Shown here: positions 18,077 to 28,027 of the stretch, in pieces
Numbering within the stretch: the stretch's first letter is position 1
Layout of the letters: each line of letters begins with the position of its first letter
NCBI GenBank assembly: GCA_012103325.1
Contig: WLWY01000001.1
Location: forward strand, 1,341,653 to 1,405,652
DNA length: 64,000 nt
From: Alphaproteobacteria bacterium
GTDB taxonomy: Bacteria > Pseudomonadota > Alphaproteobacteria > UBA8366 > GCA-2717185
Direction of reading: 5' to 3'
Translations under genes and position numbers: made by a program
The notes under the pieces: model-generated
What the model was told of the DNA's origin: nothing
The model's input: the letters and a program-made list of their open reading frames with translations, nothing else
Database searches by the model: none

Positions 18077-19234
18077 ATGTATACGGAGTTCTACAATTTA
18101 ACCGGGCAGCCGTTTCAGCTCACCCCTGACCATCGGTTCTTTTTTGGCAGCAGCGTTCATAAGCGCGCAATGGCGCACCTTTCCTTCGGTCTCAATCAAG
18201 GCGAGGGGTTTATCGTCGTCACCGGAGATGTCGGCGCGGGCAAAACGACGCTCATGGGCTACCTGTTATCGACTCTCGACAGCGCCCGCTACGTCTCGGC
18301 GACCTTGGTGACGACTCAGCTCGCCGCAGACGACGTCCTGCGAATGGTCGCGTCCGCGTTCGGGATCGATCAGGAACAGGCCGACAAGGCGACATTGCTG
18401 CGCCGTATCGAGGCATTCTGCGACGCCAATTATCGCGATGGGAAGCACTGCCTGCTGCTGATTGACGAGGTGCAAAACCTGTCCTTTCAGGCGCTGGAAG
18501 AATTGCGCATGCTATCCAACTTTCAGACCGACGGAACGGCCCTGGTGCATAGCATCCTGCTCGGTCAGCCGCAATTCCGCCGCACCCTTGCAAGCACCGA
18601 CCTGGACCAGCTCCGCCAACGCGTTATCGCATCGTTTCATCTCGGTCCCATAAGCGCGCAGGAGACGAGGGATTACATTCGGCACCGCCTGAGCGCCGTC
18701 GGGTGGAGAGACGATCCATCCCTGTCCGAAGACGCCTATGCGGAAATTTTTAAACAGACCGGCGGCGTGCCCCGCAAGATCAACGTCTTGTGTTCCCGGC
18801 TGCTTCTATTCGGGTTCCTTGAAGAACGGCACGAGCTCGACGGCGCAGCGGTTACGCAAGTGGCCGAGGATCTGAGACAAGAAACAGAACAGGTTCTCGA
18901 AATTGAAGAGACCGCGCCGCCGGAAGCTGTGGCCATGCCTGTACCCCTGCCGCAAGAAACCGTAGCGCCCGTGGACAGCAAGCCGGTCGAAGCGGAAGCG
19001 CCGCCTCGTACAGGTCGACCGGAACTGGTACAAACGGAAGCCCCGAGCGAAACCTCAGACCCGGGTGCTTGGGCTGACGCGGAGACAGAACTTGCGACGC
19101 TTCGTCACCGGCTGGAGACGGCGGAATCCCAGATGCAACGGCATGAGCGAATGTTGCGCTGGACGCAGTTGATGCTGAAACACCACGAACGCCTGCTTCG
19201 CCGCCGCATGCATAAAGCTGCGTCCAATGGGTAA
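18077..19234 (+). CDS. XrtA-associated AAA ATPase (ExeA-like)
   Basis: This 385-residue protein has an AAA/ExeA-type ATPase domain: N-terminal YNLTGQPFQLTPDHRFFF, Walker A GDVGAGKTTLM (near 50-60) and Walker B LLLIDEVQNLS (near 132-142), followed by the sensor region RQRVIASF. A Pro/Glu-rich linker and a C-terminal coiled coil (~330-385) follow. In GspA/ExeA relatives the ATPase helps assemble envelope complexes, so a similar role in the EPS/sorting machinery is likely. It lies 9 bp after the barrel gene. Confidence 0.9.
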   Translation: MYTEFYNLTGQPFQLTPDHRFFFGSSVHKRAMAHLSFGLNQGEGFIVVTGDVGAGKTTLMGYLLSTLDSARYVSATLVTTQLAADDVLRMVASAFGIDQEQADKATLLRRIEAFCDANYRDGKHCLLLIDEVQNLSFQALEELRMLSNFQTDGTALVHSILLGQPQFRRTLASTDLDQLRQRVIASFHLGPISAQETRDYIRHRLSAVGWRDDPSLSEDAYAEIFKQTGGVPRKINVLCSRLLLFGFLEERHELDGAAVTQVAEDLRQETEQVLEIEETAPPEAVAMPVPLPQETVAPVDSKPVEAEAPPRTGRPELVQTEAPSETSDPGAWADAETELATLRHRLETAESQMQRHERMLRWTQLMLKHHERLLRRRMHKAASNG

Positions 19235-19252
19235 CGCGCTGGAAAACTCGTG

Positions 19253-20191
19253 ATGACGACAGTTGCGTTGCAAACCGCTTCGGAAGCCGACGAACCCTCC
19301 CGCTTCGGCGCGAAATCTCATCCCGTATTGGAACGGGACGGGCAAATCGTGAACGCCATGTCGGTCGATGTCGAAGACTATTTCCAAGTTCAGGCATTTG
19401 CCGACACGATCGAACGCACCTCGTGGGAGACGCGCGAGTGCCGCGTCGAAACAAACACGGACAATGTGTTGCAGCTTTTCGACGAAGCGGGCATTCATGC
19501 GACTTTCTTCACCTTGGGCTGGGTTGCGGAACGATATCCGCAACTCATCCGACGCATTGTCGATCAAGGTCATGAGCTAGCCAGTCACGGATTTGCCCAC
19601 TTTCGCGCCGACGAGCAAACACAAGAGGAGTTCCGCGAGGATATAAGGCGAACGAAGACGTTGCTAGAAGACACTGGCGGTACAGCGGTCCGCGGCTATC
19701 GGGCAGCCACGTTTTCGATTGGCGCCAGGAACATGTGGGCGTTCGAAATCCTTCACGAAGAGGGTTACGCCTATAGCTCCAGCGTCAATCCGATCCGACA
19801 TGATTTCTACGGAATGCCCGATGCCCCTCGATTTGGATTCCAACCGAACGGATCCAGTGGAATTGACGAGTTTCCAATTACCACCGTAAAGCTCGGCAAC
19901 CGGAACTTCCCATGCGGCGGTGGTGGATTTTTCCGGCTGCTCCCTTACGCGGCCTATCGCTGGGCATTGCGGCGGGTCAATGCGGCGGATAGGCAATCCT
20001 GTATTTTCTATTTCCATCCTTGGGAGATAGATCCCGATCAGCCCCAAATGTCGAATATCTCCTTCAAAACACGGTTCCGCCACTACTTGAACCTTAAGCG
20101 TACGGCGCCGCGGTTGCGTGCGTTAACCCAGGATTTTCTTTGGGATCGTATGGATCGAGTTTTCCTTGGCGCGGACGAAAAGGCCTTATGA
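19253..20191 (+). CDS. Polysaccharide deacetylase, XrtA-associated
   Basis: This NodB-homology carbohydrate esterase of about 312 residues has the metal-binding Asp pair in AMSVDVEDYFQ (near residue 36-42), a His pair in GHELASHGFAHF and the C-terminal FYFHPWEID motif. It would remove N-acetyl groups from the growing or exported polymer. The ATG at 19253 follows a GTG in frame; GGAAAA lies about 9 nt upstream. Its stop overlaps the next start in an ATGA. Confidence 0.92.
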   Translation: MTTVALQTASEADEPSRFGAKSHPVLERDGQIVNAMSVDVEDYFQVQAFADTIERTSWETRECRVETNTDNVLQLFDEAGIHATFFTLGWVAERYPQLIRRIVDQGHELASHGFAHFRADEQTQEEFREDIRRTKTLLEDTGGTAVRGYRAATFSIGARNMWAFEILHEEGYAYSSSVNPIRHDFYGMPDAPRFGFQPNGSSGIDEFPITTVKLGNRNFPCGGGGFFRLLPYAAYRWALRRVNAADRQSCIFYFHPWEIDPDQPQMSNISFKTRFRHYLNLKRTAPRLRALTQDFLWDRMDRVFLGADEKAL

Positions 20192-21240
20192 ACGCACCAC
20201 ACGGCGAACTGACGATCCATTCGCTTTCAACCAGTGACGCCGGGATGTGGGATGGTTTCGTTGACGCGCATCCCGACGCGACTTTTTTTCATCGAGCCGG
20301 CTGGCAGGCCGTCATCGAAACGAGTTTCGGACACCGGTCCTACTGTGCCTACGCTATGCAAAACGGCGAAATCCGAGGCGTTTTGCCTCTCTTCCACGTC
20401 AAAAACCGGCTATTCGGCAACCGTTTGGTATCGACGCCATTTTGCGTGCAAGGCGGCCCTCTGGTGTTGGATGACGCTGCGCGTAGCGCGCTGGATGACT
20501 ACGCCATAAATCTTGCAGACAACGTCAATGCCGAGTTCATCGAATTTCGTAGCGAACAGCCGACGAGACCGGATTGGACCTGCAAGGACAATCTATATTT
20601 CATATTCCGTCGCGAAATTGACCCCTCACCCGAGGTAAACCTCAAGGCCATCCCGCGCAAGCAACGAGCTGTGGTGCGCAAGGCGATCAAGGCGGAGGAA
20701 CTGCGTGACGAAATCGATGACGGCCCAGACCGCTTCTACGACGTGTACGCCAACAGCGTCCGAAATCTGGGAACACCCGTTTTCTCGAAAAAATACTGCC
20801 GGGTTCTTAAATCCGTCTTTCAGGATGATTGTGAATTCCTGGTGATCCTCGATGCTCAGGGCACGCCGGTGAGCAGCGTCATGCAGTTCTATTTCAGAGA
20901 CGAAGTCCTGCCCTATTATGGCGGTGGGATGCCCCAGGCACGATCTACAGGCGCCTATAGTTACATGTATTGGCGTTCAACCTGCCGCGCCGCAGAGCGG
21001 GGAATCCGCGTGTTCGATTTCGGGCGCAGCAAGAAGGATACTGGCGCTTTCGCGTTCAAGAAGAACTGGGGCTTCGAACCCCGTCCTCTGTATTATGAGT
21101 ATCGCCTGCGAGATGGCGTTGCGATGCCGGACGTGAATCCACTCAATCCAAAATATCACCTGATGATCAATACGTGGAAACGGCTGCCGGTTCCTATCGC
21201 CAATCTGATAGGCCCGCCAATCTTCGGCGCCATTGGCTAA
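20188..21240 (+). CDS. FemAB-like acyltransferase, XrtA-associated
   Basis: This GNAT-fold protein of the FemAB/BioF2 type, about 350 residues, has the PEP-CTERM subfamily's central KAIPRKQRAVVRKAIK stretch and C-terminal RVFDFGRSKKDTGAFAFKKNWGFE. FemAB enzymes transfer amino acids from tRNA to cell-wall precursors; the substrate in exosortase loci is unknown. The start at 20188 is preferred over an upstream in-frame ATG because it overlaps the deacetylase stop (ATGA), implying translational coupling, and because the conserved region begins there. Confidence 0.9.
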   Translation: MNAPHGELTIHSLSTSDAGMWDGFVDAHPDATFFHRAGWQAVIETSFGHRSYCAYAMQNGEIRGVLPLFHVKNRLFGNRLVSTPFCVQGGPLVLDDAARSALDDYAINLADNVNAEFIEFRSEQPTRPDWTCKDNLYFIFRREIDPSPEVNLKAIPRKQRAVVRKAIKAEELRDEIDDGPDRFYDVYANSVRNLGTPVFSKKYCRVLKSVFQDDCEFLVILDAQGTPVSSVMQFYFRDEVLPYYGGGMPQARSTGAYSYMYWRSTCRAAERGIRVFDFGRSKKDTGAFAFKKNWGFEPRPLYYEYRLRDGVAMPDVNPLNPKYHLMINTWKRLPVPIANLIGPPIFGAIG

Positions 21241-21293
21241 ACCGATGCCACGCATCGATCCGGTACGACAAAGAAGGGCGTTGGGGCCGTGCA

Positions 21294-22490
21294 ATGCGTG
21301 ACATGCTCTTTCTCAGTCAGCGCATTCCTTACCCGCCGAACAAGGGCGACAAAATTCGTTCCTTCAACATCCTGAAGCATTTTAGTGCGACACATCGCAT
21401 TCATCTTGGGTGCTTTATCGATGATCCTGAAGATTGGGAACATGTAACAACGCTGCAGGATTATTGCGTCGATACCTGTATCGTGCCGCTAAACAAAATC
21501 ATGGCAAAGACCCGATCCCTCCGAGCGTTTTTCACCGGAGCACCTCTGAACCTGCCTTATTTCTACGATCGCGTGCTCGATGATTGGGTAAAAACGGTTT
21601 TCACCGATGTTAAGCCGCACGCAGCCTTCGCCTTTTCGTCGCAGATGGGACAGTATTTTTTGCAGGCTGCACCCCGGCCATCGCGAATGGTTATCGACTA
21701 TTGCGACGTCGATTCCGACAAATGGCACCAATATGCCCAGTCAAAATCGTGGCCCGCGAGTTGGCTCTTCGAGCGGGAAAGCCGGACCCTTCTTGAATTC
21801 GACCGGCGTGTCGCCAAAGCAGTCGACGCCGGCACCTTCGTCGCCGCGCCGGAAGTCGAGTTGTTCGAAAGCCTGGCGCCCGAAACACGAGGCAAGATTC
21901 ACGCGATCGGCAACGGTATCGATACCGAGTACTTCTCGCCCGAAAAGACCTATCCATCGCCGTACGATGCCGGCGGTCCGATCGTCATTTTTACCGGCGC
22001 GATGGATTATTGGCCGAATGTGGACGCCGTCGTCTGGTTCGCAACGGACATCTTTCCTCGCGTCCGCGACGCCATACAAGACGCCCGCTTTTTTATTGTC
22101 GGTGGCAGCCCATCCCCTGACGTGCTTAAGCTCGAAAAGATCGACGGGGTGCATGTCGCTGGTCGGGTACCCGACATGCGGCCTTACTTCGTTCATGCGC
22201 AGGCTGCGGTGACACCAATGCGGATTGCACGAGGCATTCAGAATAAAGTTCTCGAAGCCATGGCGATGAGCAAACCGACGGTAACGACGCCGACCGCGTT
22301 GGCCGGTATCGACGCGACGCGAGACACGGAAATTCTGGTCGCCGAGGATGCAGACACCTTCGCCGCTCAAACGGTCTATGCCCTGCGCAACCCTGCAGCA
22401 TCAGACATCGGCGATCGTGCGAAGGCATTTGTAAGTAGGTCGTATACCTGGTCTAGCCAGTTAGCACCGTACGATGCACTCGTCGCCTGA
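21294..22490 (+). CDS. Glycosyltransferase family 4-type, XrtA-associated
   Basis: This protein of about 398 residues has a two-Rossmann GT-B pattern. The N-terminal LFLSQRIPYPPNKGDKIRSF is diagnostic of the glycosyltransferase in PEP-CTERM EPS clusters. The C-terminal GT-1 region shows GNGIDTEYFSP, GAMDYWPNVDAV and an ARGIQNKVLEAMAM nucleotide-sugar-binding stretch. It should add a sugar to the lipid-linked repeat unit at the inner membrane. The ATG at 21294 starts the conserved part; ATG 21303 is an alternative. It is the last gene of the plus-strand operon and faces galE with a 7-bp gap. Confidence 0.9.
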   Translation: MRDMLFLSQRIPYPPNKGDKIRSFNILKHFSATHRIHLGCFIDDPEDWEHVTTLQDYCVDTCIVPLNKIMAKTRSLRAFFTGAPLNLPYFYDRVLDDWVKTVFTDVKPHAAFAFSSQMGQYFLQAAPRPSRMVIDYCDVDSDKWHQYAQSKSWPASWLFERESRTLLEFDRRVAKAVDAGTFVAAPEVELFESLAPETRGKIHAIGNGIDTEYFSPEKTYPSPYDAGGPIVIFTGAMDYWPNVDAVVWFATDIFPRVRDAIQDARFFIVGGSPSPDVLKLEKIDGVHVAGRVPDMRPYFVHAQAAVTPMRIARGIQNKVLEAMAMSKPTVTTPTALAGIDATRDTEILVAEDADTFAAQTVYALRNPAASDIGDRAKAFVSRSYTWSSQLAPYDALVA

Positions 22491-22497
22491 CGCAGAA

Positions 22498-23484
22498 TTA
22501 TGCCGTCATCCGTTGTTCCCAAGCGTAAGCGGACGCAACGATTTTCTCCAGATCATCGTATTGAGGGATCCAGCCTAGAACGTCTCGTATGCGCTTGGAT
22601 TCGGCGTAAATTTCGCCGACATCGCCAGGCCGCCGCGGTCCCGTCTCAATCCGAAAATCCCCGCCGCTGACATTACGCAGGGTATCCAGAACCTGCTTCA
22701 CCGAATAACCCCGGCCATAGCCGCAATTCATCACATTACTGCCACCGCCTTCGGCAAGATGATCGAGCGCCGCAACATGCGCTTGCGCAAGATCGCTAAC
22801 ATGAATGAAGTCACGTACGCCGGTACCGTCGGGGGTATCGTAGTCGTCTCCAAAGATCGTAACGCTCTCGCGCGCGCCGCAAGCGACCTCGCAGGCCGCC
22901 TTGATCAAATGCGTGGCGTTCGGTGTCGACTGGCCGCTGCGACCGTCAGGGTCAGCACCGGCCACGTTGAAATAGCGCAGCGCGATAAATCGCAAGTCCG
23001 ATGCGGTCGCAACATCCTGGAGCATGTTCTCGGTCATGAGCTTCGATTTCCCGTACGGCGAAACCGGCGCCAACGCAACACTTTCGTCGACGGGCAGTTT
23101 GTCGGGATTCCCGTACACCGCCGCTGTCGATGAAAATATAAACTTATCAACGCCTTGCTCTAGTGCCGTTTCGAGAAGATTACGGCTCGCGCTTGTGTTG
23201 TTGCGGTAATATTTCAACGGATTCTCAACCGATTCCGGAACAACAGTCGATCCGGCGAAATGCATGATTGCGCGGCAACCGGTTTCCCGCATCAATCGCG
23301 CCATACCGTCCATATCGGCAATATCGATTTCAACGAATTCAGCCCCATCCGGCACCAGTTCGCGGCGTCCGGTTACGAGATTGTCGGCGACAACGACGCG
23401 CCCGCCTGATTCGAGTAAAGCCAGTGCAACATGGCTGCCAATGTATCCGGCGCCCCCCGTAACCAATACGCAGTTATCCGTCAT
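22498..23484 (-). CDS. galE: UDP-glucose 4-epimerase
   Basis: This short-chain dehydrogenase-fold epimerase of about 328 residues has the NAD-binding GGAGYIGSH at residues ~9-17, the SSTAAVYG segment and the catalytic YGKSK. It interconverts UDP-glucose and UDP-galactose (possibly also the N-acetyl forms), supplying precursors for the EPS. The ATG at 23484 follows GGAGAAGG at a good distance; an upstream TTG does not improve the fit. It is convergent with the glycosyltransferase gene. Confidence 0.93.
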   Translation of the reverse strand: MTDNCVLVTGGAGYIGSHVALALLESGGRVVVADNLVTGRRELVPDGAEFVEIDIADMDGMARLMRETGCRAIMHFAGSTVVPESVENPLKYYRNNTSASRNLLETALEQGVDKFIFSSTAAVYGNPDKLPVDESVALAPVSPYGKSKLMTENMLQDVATASDLRFIALRYFNVAGADPDGRSGQSTPNATHLIKAACEVACGARESVTIFGDDYDTPDGTGVRDFIHVSDLAQAHVAALDHLAEGGGSNVMNCGYGRGYSVKQVLDTLRNVSGGDFRIETGPRRPGDVGEIYAESKRIRDVLGWIPQYDDLEKIVASAYAWEQRMTA

Positions 23485-23568
23485 TTCCAAACCTTCTCCG
23501 CATATCTAATTGGCGACCCAAGCGCATCGACTCGGCCTATCGAGTACGCCTTCCGATCCAGACTCAGT

Positions 23569-26406
23569 TCATCGCTTGATTAGCGTTGCATAGAGTTTGC
23601 GTGCATCCTCAATGGCGTTGAACGGTTTACCGGAATCGAGAATACTTTTGAGGATTTTCAGCGCCTCAGCTTCCTTCCCCGATTTTGATAGGGCAGCTGC
23701 AAAATGATAGCCGATATCATTCTGCTCGGGCGCGTCCGCATGTGCTTTCCGTAGGAGATCCAACCCCTGTGCCGTATCGCCGCCGTTCACCAACAGCCAG
23801 CCAAGGGTATCTGCAATGGCGGCCGATTGCGGCGCGATCTTATGCGCCCGCTGGGCAAATTCGATTGCCCGACTGTCATTGACCTCACCATAGAGCCAGG
23901 CCAAATCGTTCAGCAGCACGGCATTGTCTGGAAAACTTTTGAGCAGCGTTTCGTTTTCACGTATCGCCGCGGAGGTATGCCCACTGCGGATCAAGGCGCT
24001 CGCATACAAAAACCGAACCGACGTATCGTCCGGTTTCTTTTCCAGCCAGTTTTCCAGAAGCGCCCGCGCAACGCCGTATTTGCCGGCGCGGGACAGACTA
24101 CGGTACTGCCTATTCAAGGTCTGGCTGGATGGTTCACGTTGCTGGGCCTCCGCATAGGCAATACTCGCGGCCTCGAAATTTTCGCTCTGCAATTGCACAT
24201 CGCCCTGGAGCAGATAGCCATACGCCTTGTCTGGTGCCTCTTCCGTCATTTTCTTCGCGATCGCAAGCGCATCCTCGGCACCCTTTTCAAGATAGGCAAC
24301 ACGAACGCGATCCTGGCGCGCCGCTAAAAGGTTTGGATCCAACGCGATGGCCTTGTCGAAATTCTCCGCAGCCTCTGCATTATTTTTTGCCGCCGCCAAC
24401 GCGCGCCCGAAACGATGACGGACAACCGCCGATTTTGGTACGAGACCGGCAAGCTGGCGATAGGTTGAAACGCCGTTCGCAAGCTGACCCGCCGCAATTT
24501 GTGCCCGCGCCAATGCATCAAGTGAGTCCGGATCCTTTTCGGCGATTTGCGACAGTTCGCGGGCCGCGGTCAGCGCGCGCTGGTTCTCTCGCATCCGCAG
24601 AAGAGTGTTCACAAGCCTGATGCGAGGGCGCTTCGATTTCGGATTTGCAGTCGCCGCGCGCTGCAGCCATTCCACACCCTTGTCGTTGTCTTTTTCTGTG
24701 AACGCGATCTGCGCCATACGGAGCATGGCCTGTTCGTGCTTTTCGTCACGATCGAGAATTTTTGTGTATTGCTGACGCGCTGCCACAAGATTTCCGGACA
24801 CCCGCTCGATTTCCGCAAGATTTAGCGTCGCAGGTGTGAAATCTGGCTGAATCTCAAGCGCTTTGTTGAAATGCTTCCGCGCGGAATCCGTATCTTTCTT
24901 ACCGAGATAGATCGTCCCAAGAAAGTTTTCCGGCATCGGATTCTCAGGCATGCGTTCCTTCAGCGTATTTGCCGCGGCGAGCGCATCGTCGAATTTCCGT
25001 TCCCGGAGATGGGTCAGCACGAGCAGCAAGTTGGCACGAACCTCGTCTGGATCGTTATCCAGAATCGATTCGAATTCTTTCACCGCCGATTCACGATCAC
25101 CGGAATTCAAACGGGTCAGAGCGAGCCGTGTGCGAATATCTGTGTTGTCAGGATCGCTCTCCGCGACTTTTTCGAATAGTGCCGCGGCGTCCTCGTTCCG
25201 GCCCACCGCAACATAGGCATTCCCCAGAAGGGTCAGCAACCGCACGTCGGGGGCCGATTTAAGCATCGGCTCCAGCAACTGGATCGCCTTATCCGCCGAC
25301 TTCTTACGCAAGTAAATTGCGGCCAAGAGCCGCTGGCCACGCTGACTCTTCGGCACTCTGGCCAAATAGCTCTGGATCTGCGTCTGCGCCTGTTCGATTT
25401 GACCTTGGGCGAAGCTTAAGGAAGCCTGGAGATAGAGCGCCGGCGGATATCCGGACAATACCCCCATGACTGGCTGCATCGTATCAACCGCTTCTTCATA
25501 CTTCTTTTGACGCGCAAGCAGCAGGGCGTTCAGATAGCGTGCGATCGGGTTCTTCGGCGTTTCCGCCAACGCGGCATCGACATCAACTCGTGCCGCTTCG
25601 TCTTCTCCGCGCGCAATATAGGCGCTCGCACGGGCGACCCGCGCCGGAACATTCCCCTCGTTCAACTCCAGGGTTTTGCTATAGCTCTTAATGGCGCCTT
25701 CGTAGTCACGGCGAACCTGCTGCAAGCTACCTTTTCGAACGAGCACTCGCTGATTATCCGGCTCGATAGATAGCGCTTTATCGACCTGCGCTTCGGCGTC
25801 ATCGAATTTTCCTTTCGCCTGAAGCACCTGACTGAGAGCAAGCAAAACGAACGCTGAATCCGGTGAAACGGCAATCGCCTCATTCAATTCGCGCTCTGCC
25901 TCATCCAGCTTCTTTAAGGCGACATAGGCGCCGCCACGGGCAGCCAGGATGCCGGCTTTGACGTCTTTCGGCCAATCTTCCGGCTTCAGCTCTTCGAGAA
26001 TTTCCCGATTCTTTCTTTGCAGCGCATAGGCCTGCGCCAAGGGTAGAAGGACTTTGCTTTCCTCAATACCGCGATCCCGCGCCGCCTTTAGCTCTTTCTC
26101 CGCCGAAGGCCCATCGCGACCGCGCAGATATAGGATTGCGAGCTCGAAACGCGCATCGACATTGTCTCCGTCGGCGCGAATCGCGTTCTTGAGCTGAATA
26201 ACCGCGGACTTAATGTCGCCCTTCTTCAGGTAGCTCTTCGCTTCTTCCAAATACTCGATCGAATCGTCACTCACCCGAGCGACCGCCACTGACGGCACGG
26301 CGAGAAAAGCGGCACATGCCAGAAAAGCAAGTGCCCACATAGAAGCCTGCATCTGCCGCTTAAATGAGTAGGTCAGGCCAGCGATAACAGTATTTTCGGC
26401 TTTCAT
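23569..26406 (-). CDS. prsT: PEP-CTERM system TPR-repeat protein PrsT
   Basis: This ~945-residue protein consists almost wholly of TPR units after a hydrophobic export segment (MWALAFLACAAFLAVPSVAVA). It matches the large TPR protein that accompanies exosortase A loci; many relatives are lipoproteins, but no lipobox Cys is evident here. The start at 26406 is chosen because GGAG lies 10-11 nt upstream; the frame extends to 26493 without better signals. It is followed upstream by prsR and prsK on the same strand, with a 138-bp inverted-repeat element between it and prsR. The incomplete TPR gene at the window's left edge is a paralogue. Confidence 0.88.
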   Translation of the reverse strand: MKAENTVIAGLTYSFKRQMQASMWALAFLACAAFLAVPSVAVARVSDDSIEYLEEAKSYLKKGDIKSAVIQLKNAIRADGDNVDARFELAILYLRGRDGPSAEKELKAARDRGIEESKVLLPLAQAYALQRKNREILEELKPEDWPKDVKAGILAARGGAYVALKKLDEAERELNEAIAVSPDSAFVLLALSQVLQAKGKFDDAEAQVDKALSIEPDNQRVLVRKGSLQQVRRDYEGAIKSYSKTLELNEGNVPARVARASAYIARGEDEAARVDVDAALAETPKNPIARYLNALLLARQKKYEEAVDTMQPVMGVLSGYPPALYLQASLSFAQGQIEQAQTQIQSYLARVPKSQRGQRLLAAIYLRKKSADKAIQLLEPMLKSAPDVRLLTLLGNAYVAVGRNEDAAALFEKVAESDPDNTDIRTRLALTRLNSGDRESAVKEFESILDNDPDEVRANLLLVLTHLRERKFDDALAAANTLKERMPENPMPENFLGTIYLGKKDTDSARKHFNKALEIQPDFTPATLNLAEIERVSGNLVAARQQYTKILDRDEKHEQAMLRMAQIAFTEKDNDKGVEWLQRAATANPKSKRPRIRLVNTLLRMRENQRALTAARELSQIAEKDPDSLDALARAQIAAGQLANGVSTYRQLAGLVPKSAVVRHRFGRALAAAKNNAEAAENFDKAIALDPNLLAARQDRVRVAYLEKGAEDALAIAKKMTEEAPDKAYGYLLQGDVQLQSENFEAASIAYAEAQQREPSSQTLNRQYRSLSRAGKYGVARALLENWLEKKPDDTSVRFLYASALIRSGHTSAAIRENETLLKSFPDNAVLLNDLAWLYGEVNDSRAIEFAQRAHKIAPQSAAIADTLGWLLVNGGDTAQGLDLLRKAHADAPEQNDIGYHFAAALSKSGKEAEALKILKSILDSGKPFNAIEDARKLYATLIKR

Positions 26407-26501
26407 TGCGAGATTGCTCCGCCCGTAAATTGTTGCCATTGACTCATCTGTATTCTCAATGATGGCCGTCGTCGATAGTGCCATCTTGCGCATATCGTCT
26501 T

Positions 26502-26639
26502 ATACCAAGGAGCGTTGATACTGACCTTTCGGACAGCCTCGCACACGGCTTCCGACGCACCGCATCGCTGCACCGCGCGCTCCTTGCCGAAAACCTGGAT
26601 AACCCGTCTCTATGGGTCACTATCATCGCTCCTTGGTAT
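26502..26639. mobile_element. MITE-like element with 24-bp imperfect inverted ends
   Basis: Arms at 26502-26525 (ATACCAAGGAGCGTTGATA...) and 26616-26639 (...TATCATCGCTCCTTGGTAT) are inverted copies with 2 mismatches in 24, enclosing about 90 bp without a gene. The flanks can be read as a TA target duplication. The right arm touches the prsR stop codon. It may be a MITE or a repeated extragenic palindrome; in RNA it would also form a long hairpin between prsR and prsT. Confidence 0.55.
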
Positions 26640-28027
26640 TAGCCCGTTGCCGTTAGATTGTGTGTCTTCATCAGGCCATAGAGCGTCGGCCTGCTTACAC
26701 CCAATACCTTTGCCGCGGCCGTTAGATTTTTTTGTGATATTTTCAGCGCGCGAACAATCGCATCATGTTCCGCTGCTTCCCTCGCCTGCCGCAGCGTCGG
26801 GATCTGTGCCACTTTTCCGCCAAGATCTATGTCGAGATCGTCCGCGCCAATAAATTTGCCTTCTGCCAACACGATCGCTCGCTTCATTCGGTTTTCGAGC
26901 TCACGAACATTGCCCGGCCACTCATATGCCGAGATCGCCGCCAGCCCGTCCTTGGTGATCCCCCTAAAAGGCTTTTTCAAGCTGGCCGTGAACCGTTGCA
27001 GAAAAAACTTCGCCAGTAGCACAGCGTCGCCTTCCCGCTCGCGCAACGATGGGATATGAACGCCAACCTCCTCCAGACGGTAGAAAAGATCTTCGCGGAA
27101 ACCGCCGACTTCTATAAGTGTCTTGAGATCCTGGTTCGTCGCCGATATGACCCGAACGTCGAGCTCGATCTGCTCTCGACCACCAACCCGTTCGATCAGC
27201 CGTTCCTGCAGAAACCTCAGCAATTTTGCCTGCAGCGGTAAGGGCATATCGCCGATCTCGTCAAGCAGGAGCGTACCGCCCTGAGCCTGTTCGATCTTTC
27301 CTGTAGTCTTTCGCACCGCGCCCGTGAACGCACCCTTTTCATGTCCGAACAACTCACTTTCCAGTAAGTTTTCCGGAATGGCGGCGCAGTTGATAGCAAT
27401 AAAAGGCGCCGTCGCGCGCATGCTTGAGTCGTGCAGCGCCCGCGCGAGCACCTCCTTGCCCGTACCGCTTTCACCTGTCAGGAGAACACTCACATCGGAT
27501 GTCGCGATACGGCGAATCGCATCGCATACTTTCAGCATCTGCGGGCTTGCGGCAATTACCCCGTTTAGCGGCGCATCTTCAGGAGGCTGGCTGAGCCGCT
27601 GATTGTCTTCTTCAAGAAGATGAAGCTGTGTGGCCCGGTCTATGATCAGGCGCAGGACCTCAACATCGACAGGTTTGGGATAAAAGTCATAAGCGCCAAG
27701 CCGAATGGCTTCCACTGCGTTGCCTCGTTCTTCGTTTCCGGAAGATACGATGACTTTCGTGTTGGGCCGCAATGAGAGAATATCTTCAAGCGCCGCCAGT
27801 CCCTCCGACGCACCATTGGGGTCGGGCGGCAGACCGAGGTCGAGAACCACGACAGGCGGCTGCACTTCTTGCAGGAGCTTGATCGCACTTTCACGATCTT
27901 CCGCCAAATGAACATCAAACGCATCCAACGCCCAACGAAGTTGGCTCCGCAATCCTGGATCATCCTCCACGAGAAGGAGAGGCTGCGTACTTTCCAATTG
28001 CTTCTTACTCATTTGTTCTTTCGTCAC
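26639..28027 (-). CDS. prsR: PEP-CTERM-box sigma-54 response regulator PrsR
   Basis: This 462-residue NtrC-family regulator has a receiver domain (acidic EDD near 22, phospho-acceptor Asp in VVVLDLGLP near 58). The AAA+ domain carries Walker A GESGTGKE, the GAFTGA loop that contacts sigma-54, and Walker B GGTLLLDEIGD. A Fis-type HTH lies at the C-terminus (LTAAAKVLGVSRPTLYGLM). It should drive sigma-54 promoters such as the one at 6530-6546. The GTG start at 28027 overlaps the prsK stop (GTGA); ATG 28012 is the alternative. Confidence 0.93.
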   Translation of the reverse strand: MTKEQMSKKQLESTQPLLLVEDDPGLRSQLRWALDAFDVHLAEDRESAIKLLQEVQPPVVVLDLGLPPDPNGASEGLAALEDILSLRPNTKVIVSSGNEERGNAVEAIRLGAYDFYPKPVDVEVLRLIIDRATQLHLLEEDNQRLSQPPEDAPLNGVIAASPQMLKVCDAIRRIATSDVSVLLTGESGTGKEVLARALHDSSMRATAPFIAINCAAIPENLLESELFGHEKGAFTGAVRKTTGKIEQAQGGTLLLDEIGDMPLPLQAKLLRFLQERLIERVGGREQIELDVRVISATNQDLKTLIEVGGFREDLFYRLEEVGVHIPSLREREGDAVLLAKFFLQRFTASLKKPFRGITKDGLAAISAYEWPGNVRELENRMKRAIVLAEGKFIGADDLDIDLGGKVAQIPTLRQAREAAEHDAIVRALKISQKNLTAAAKVLGVSRPTLYGLMKTHNLTATG

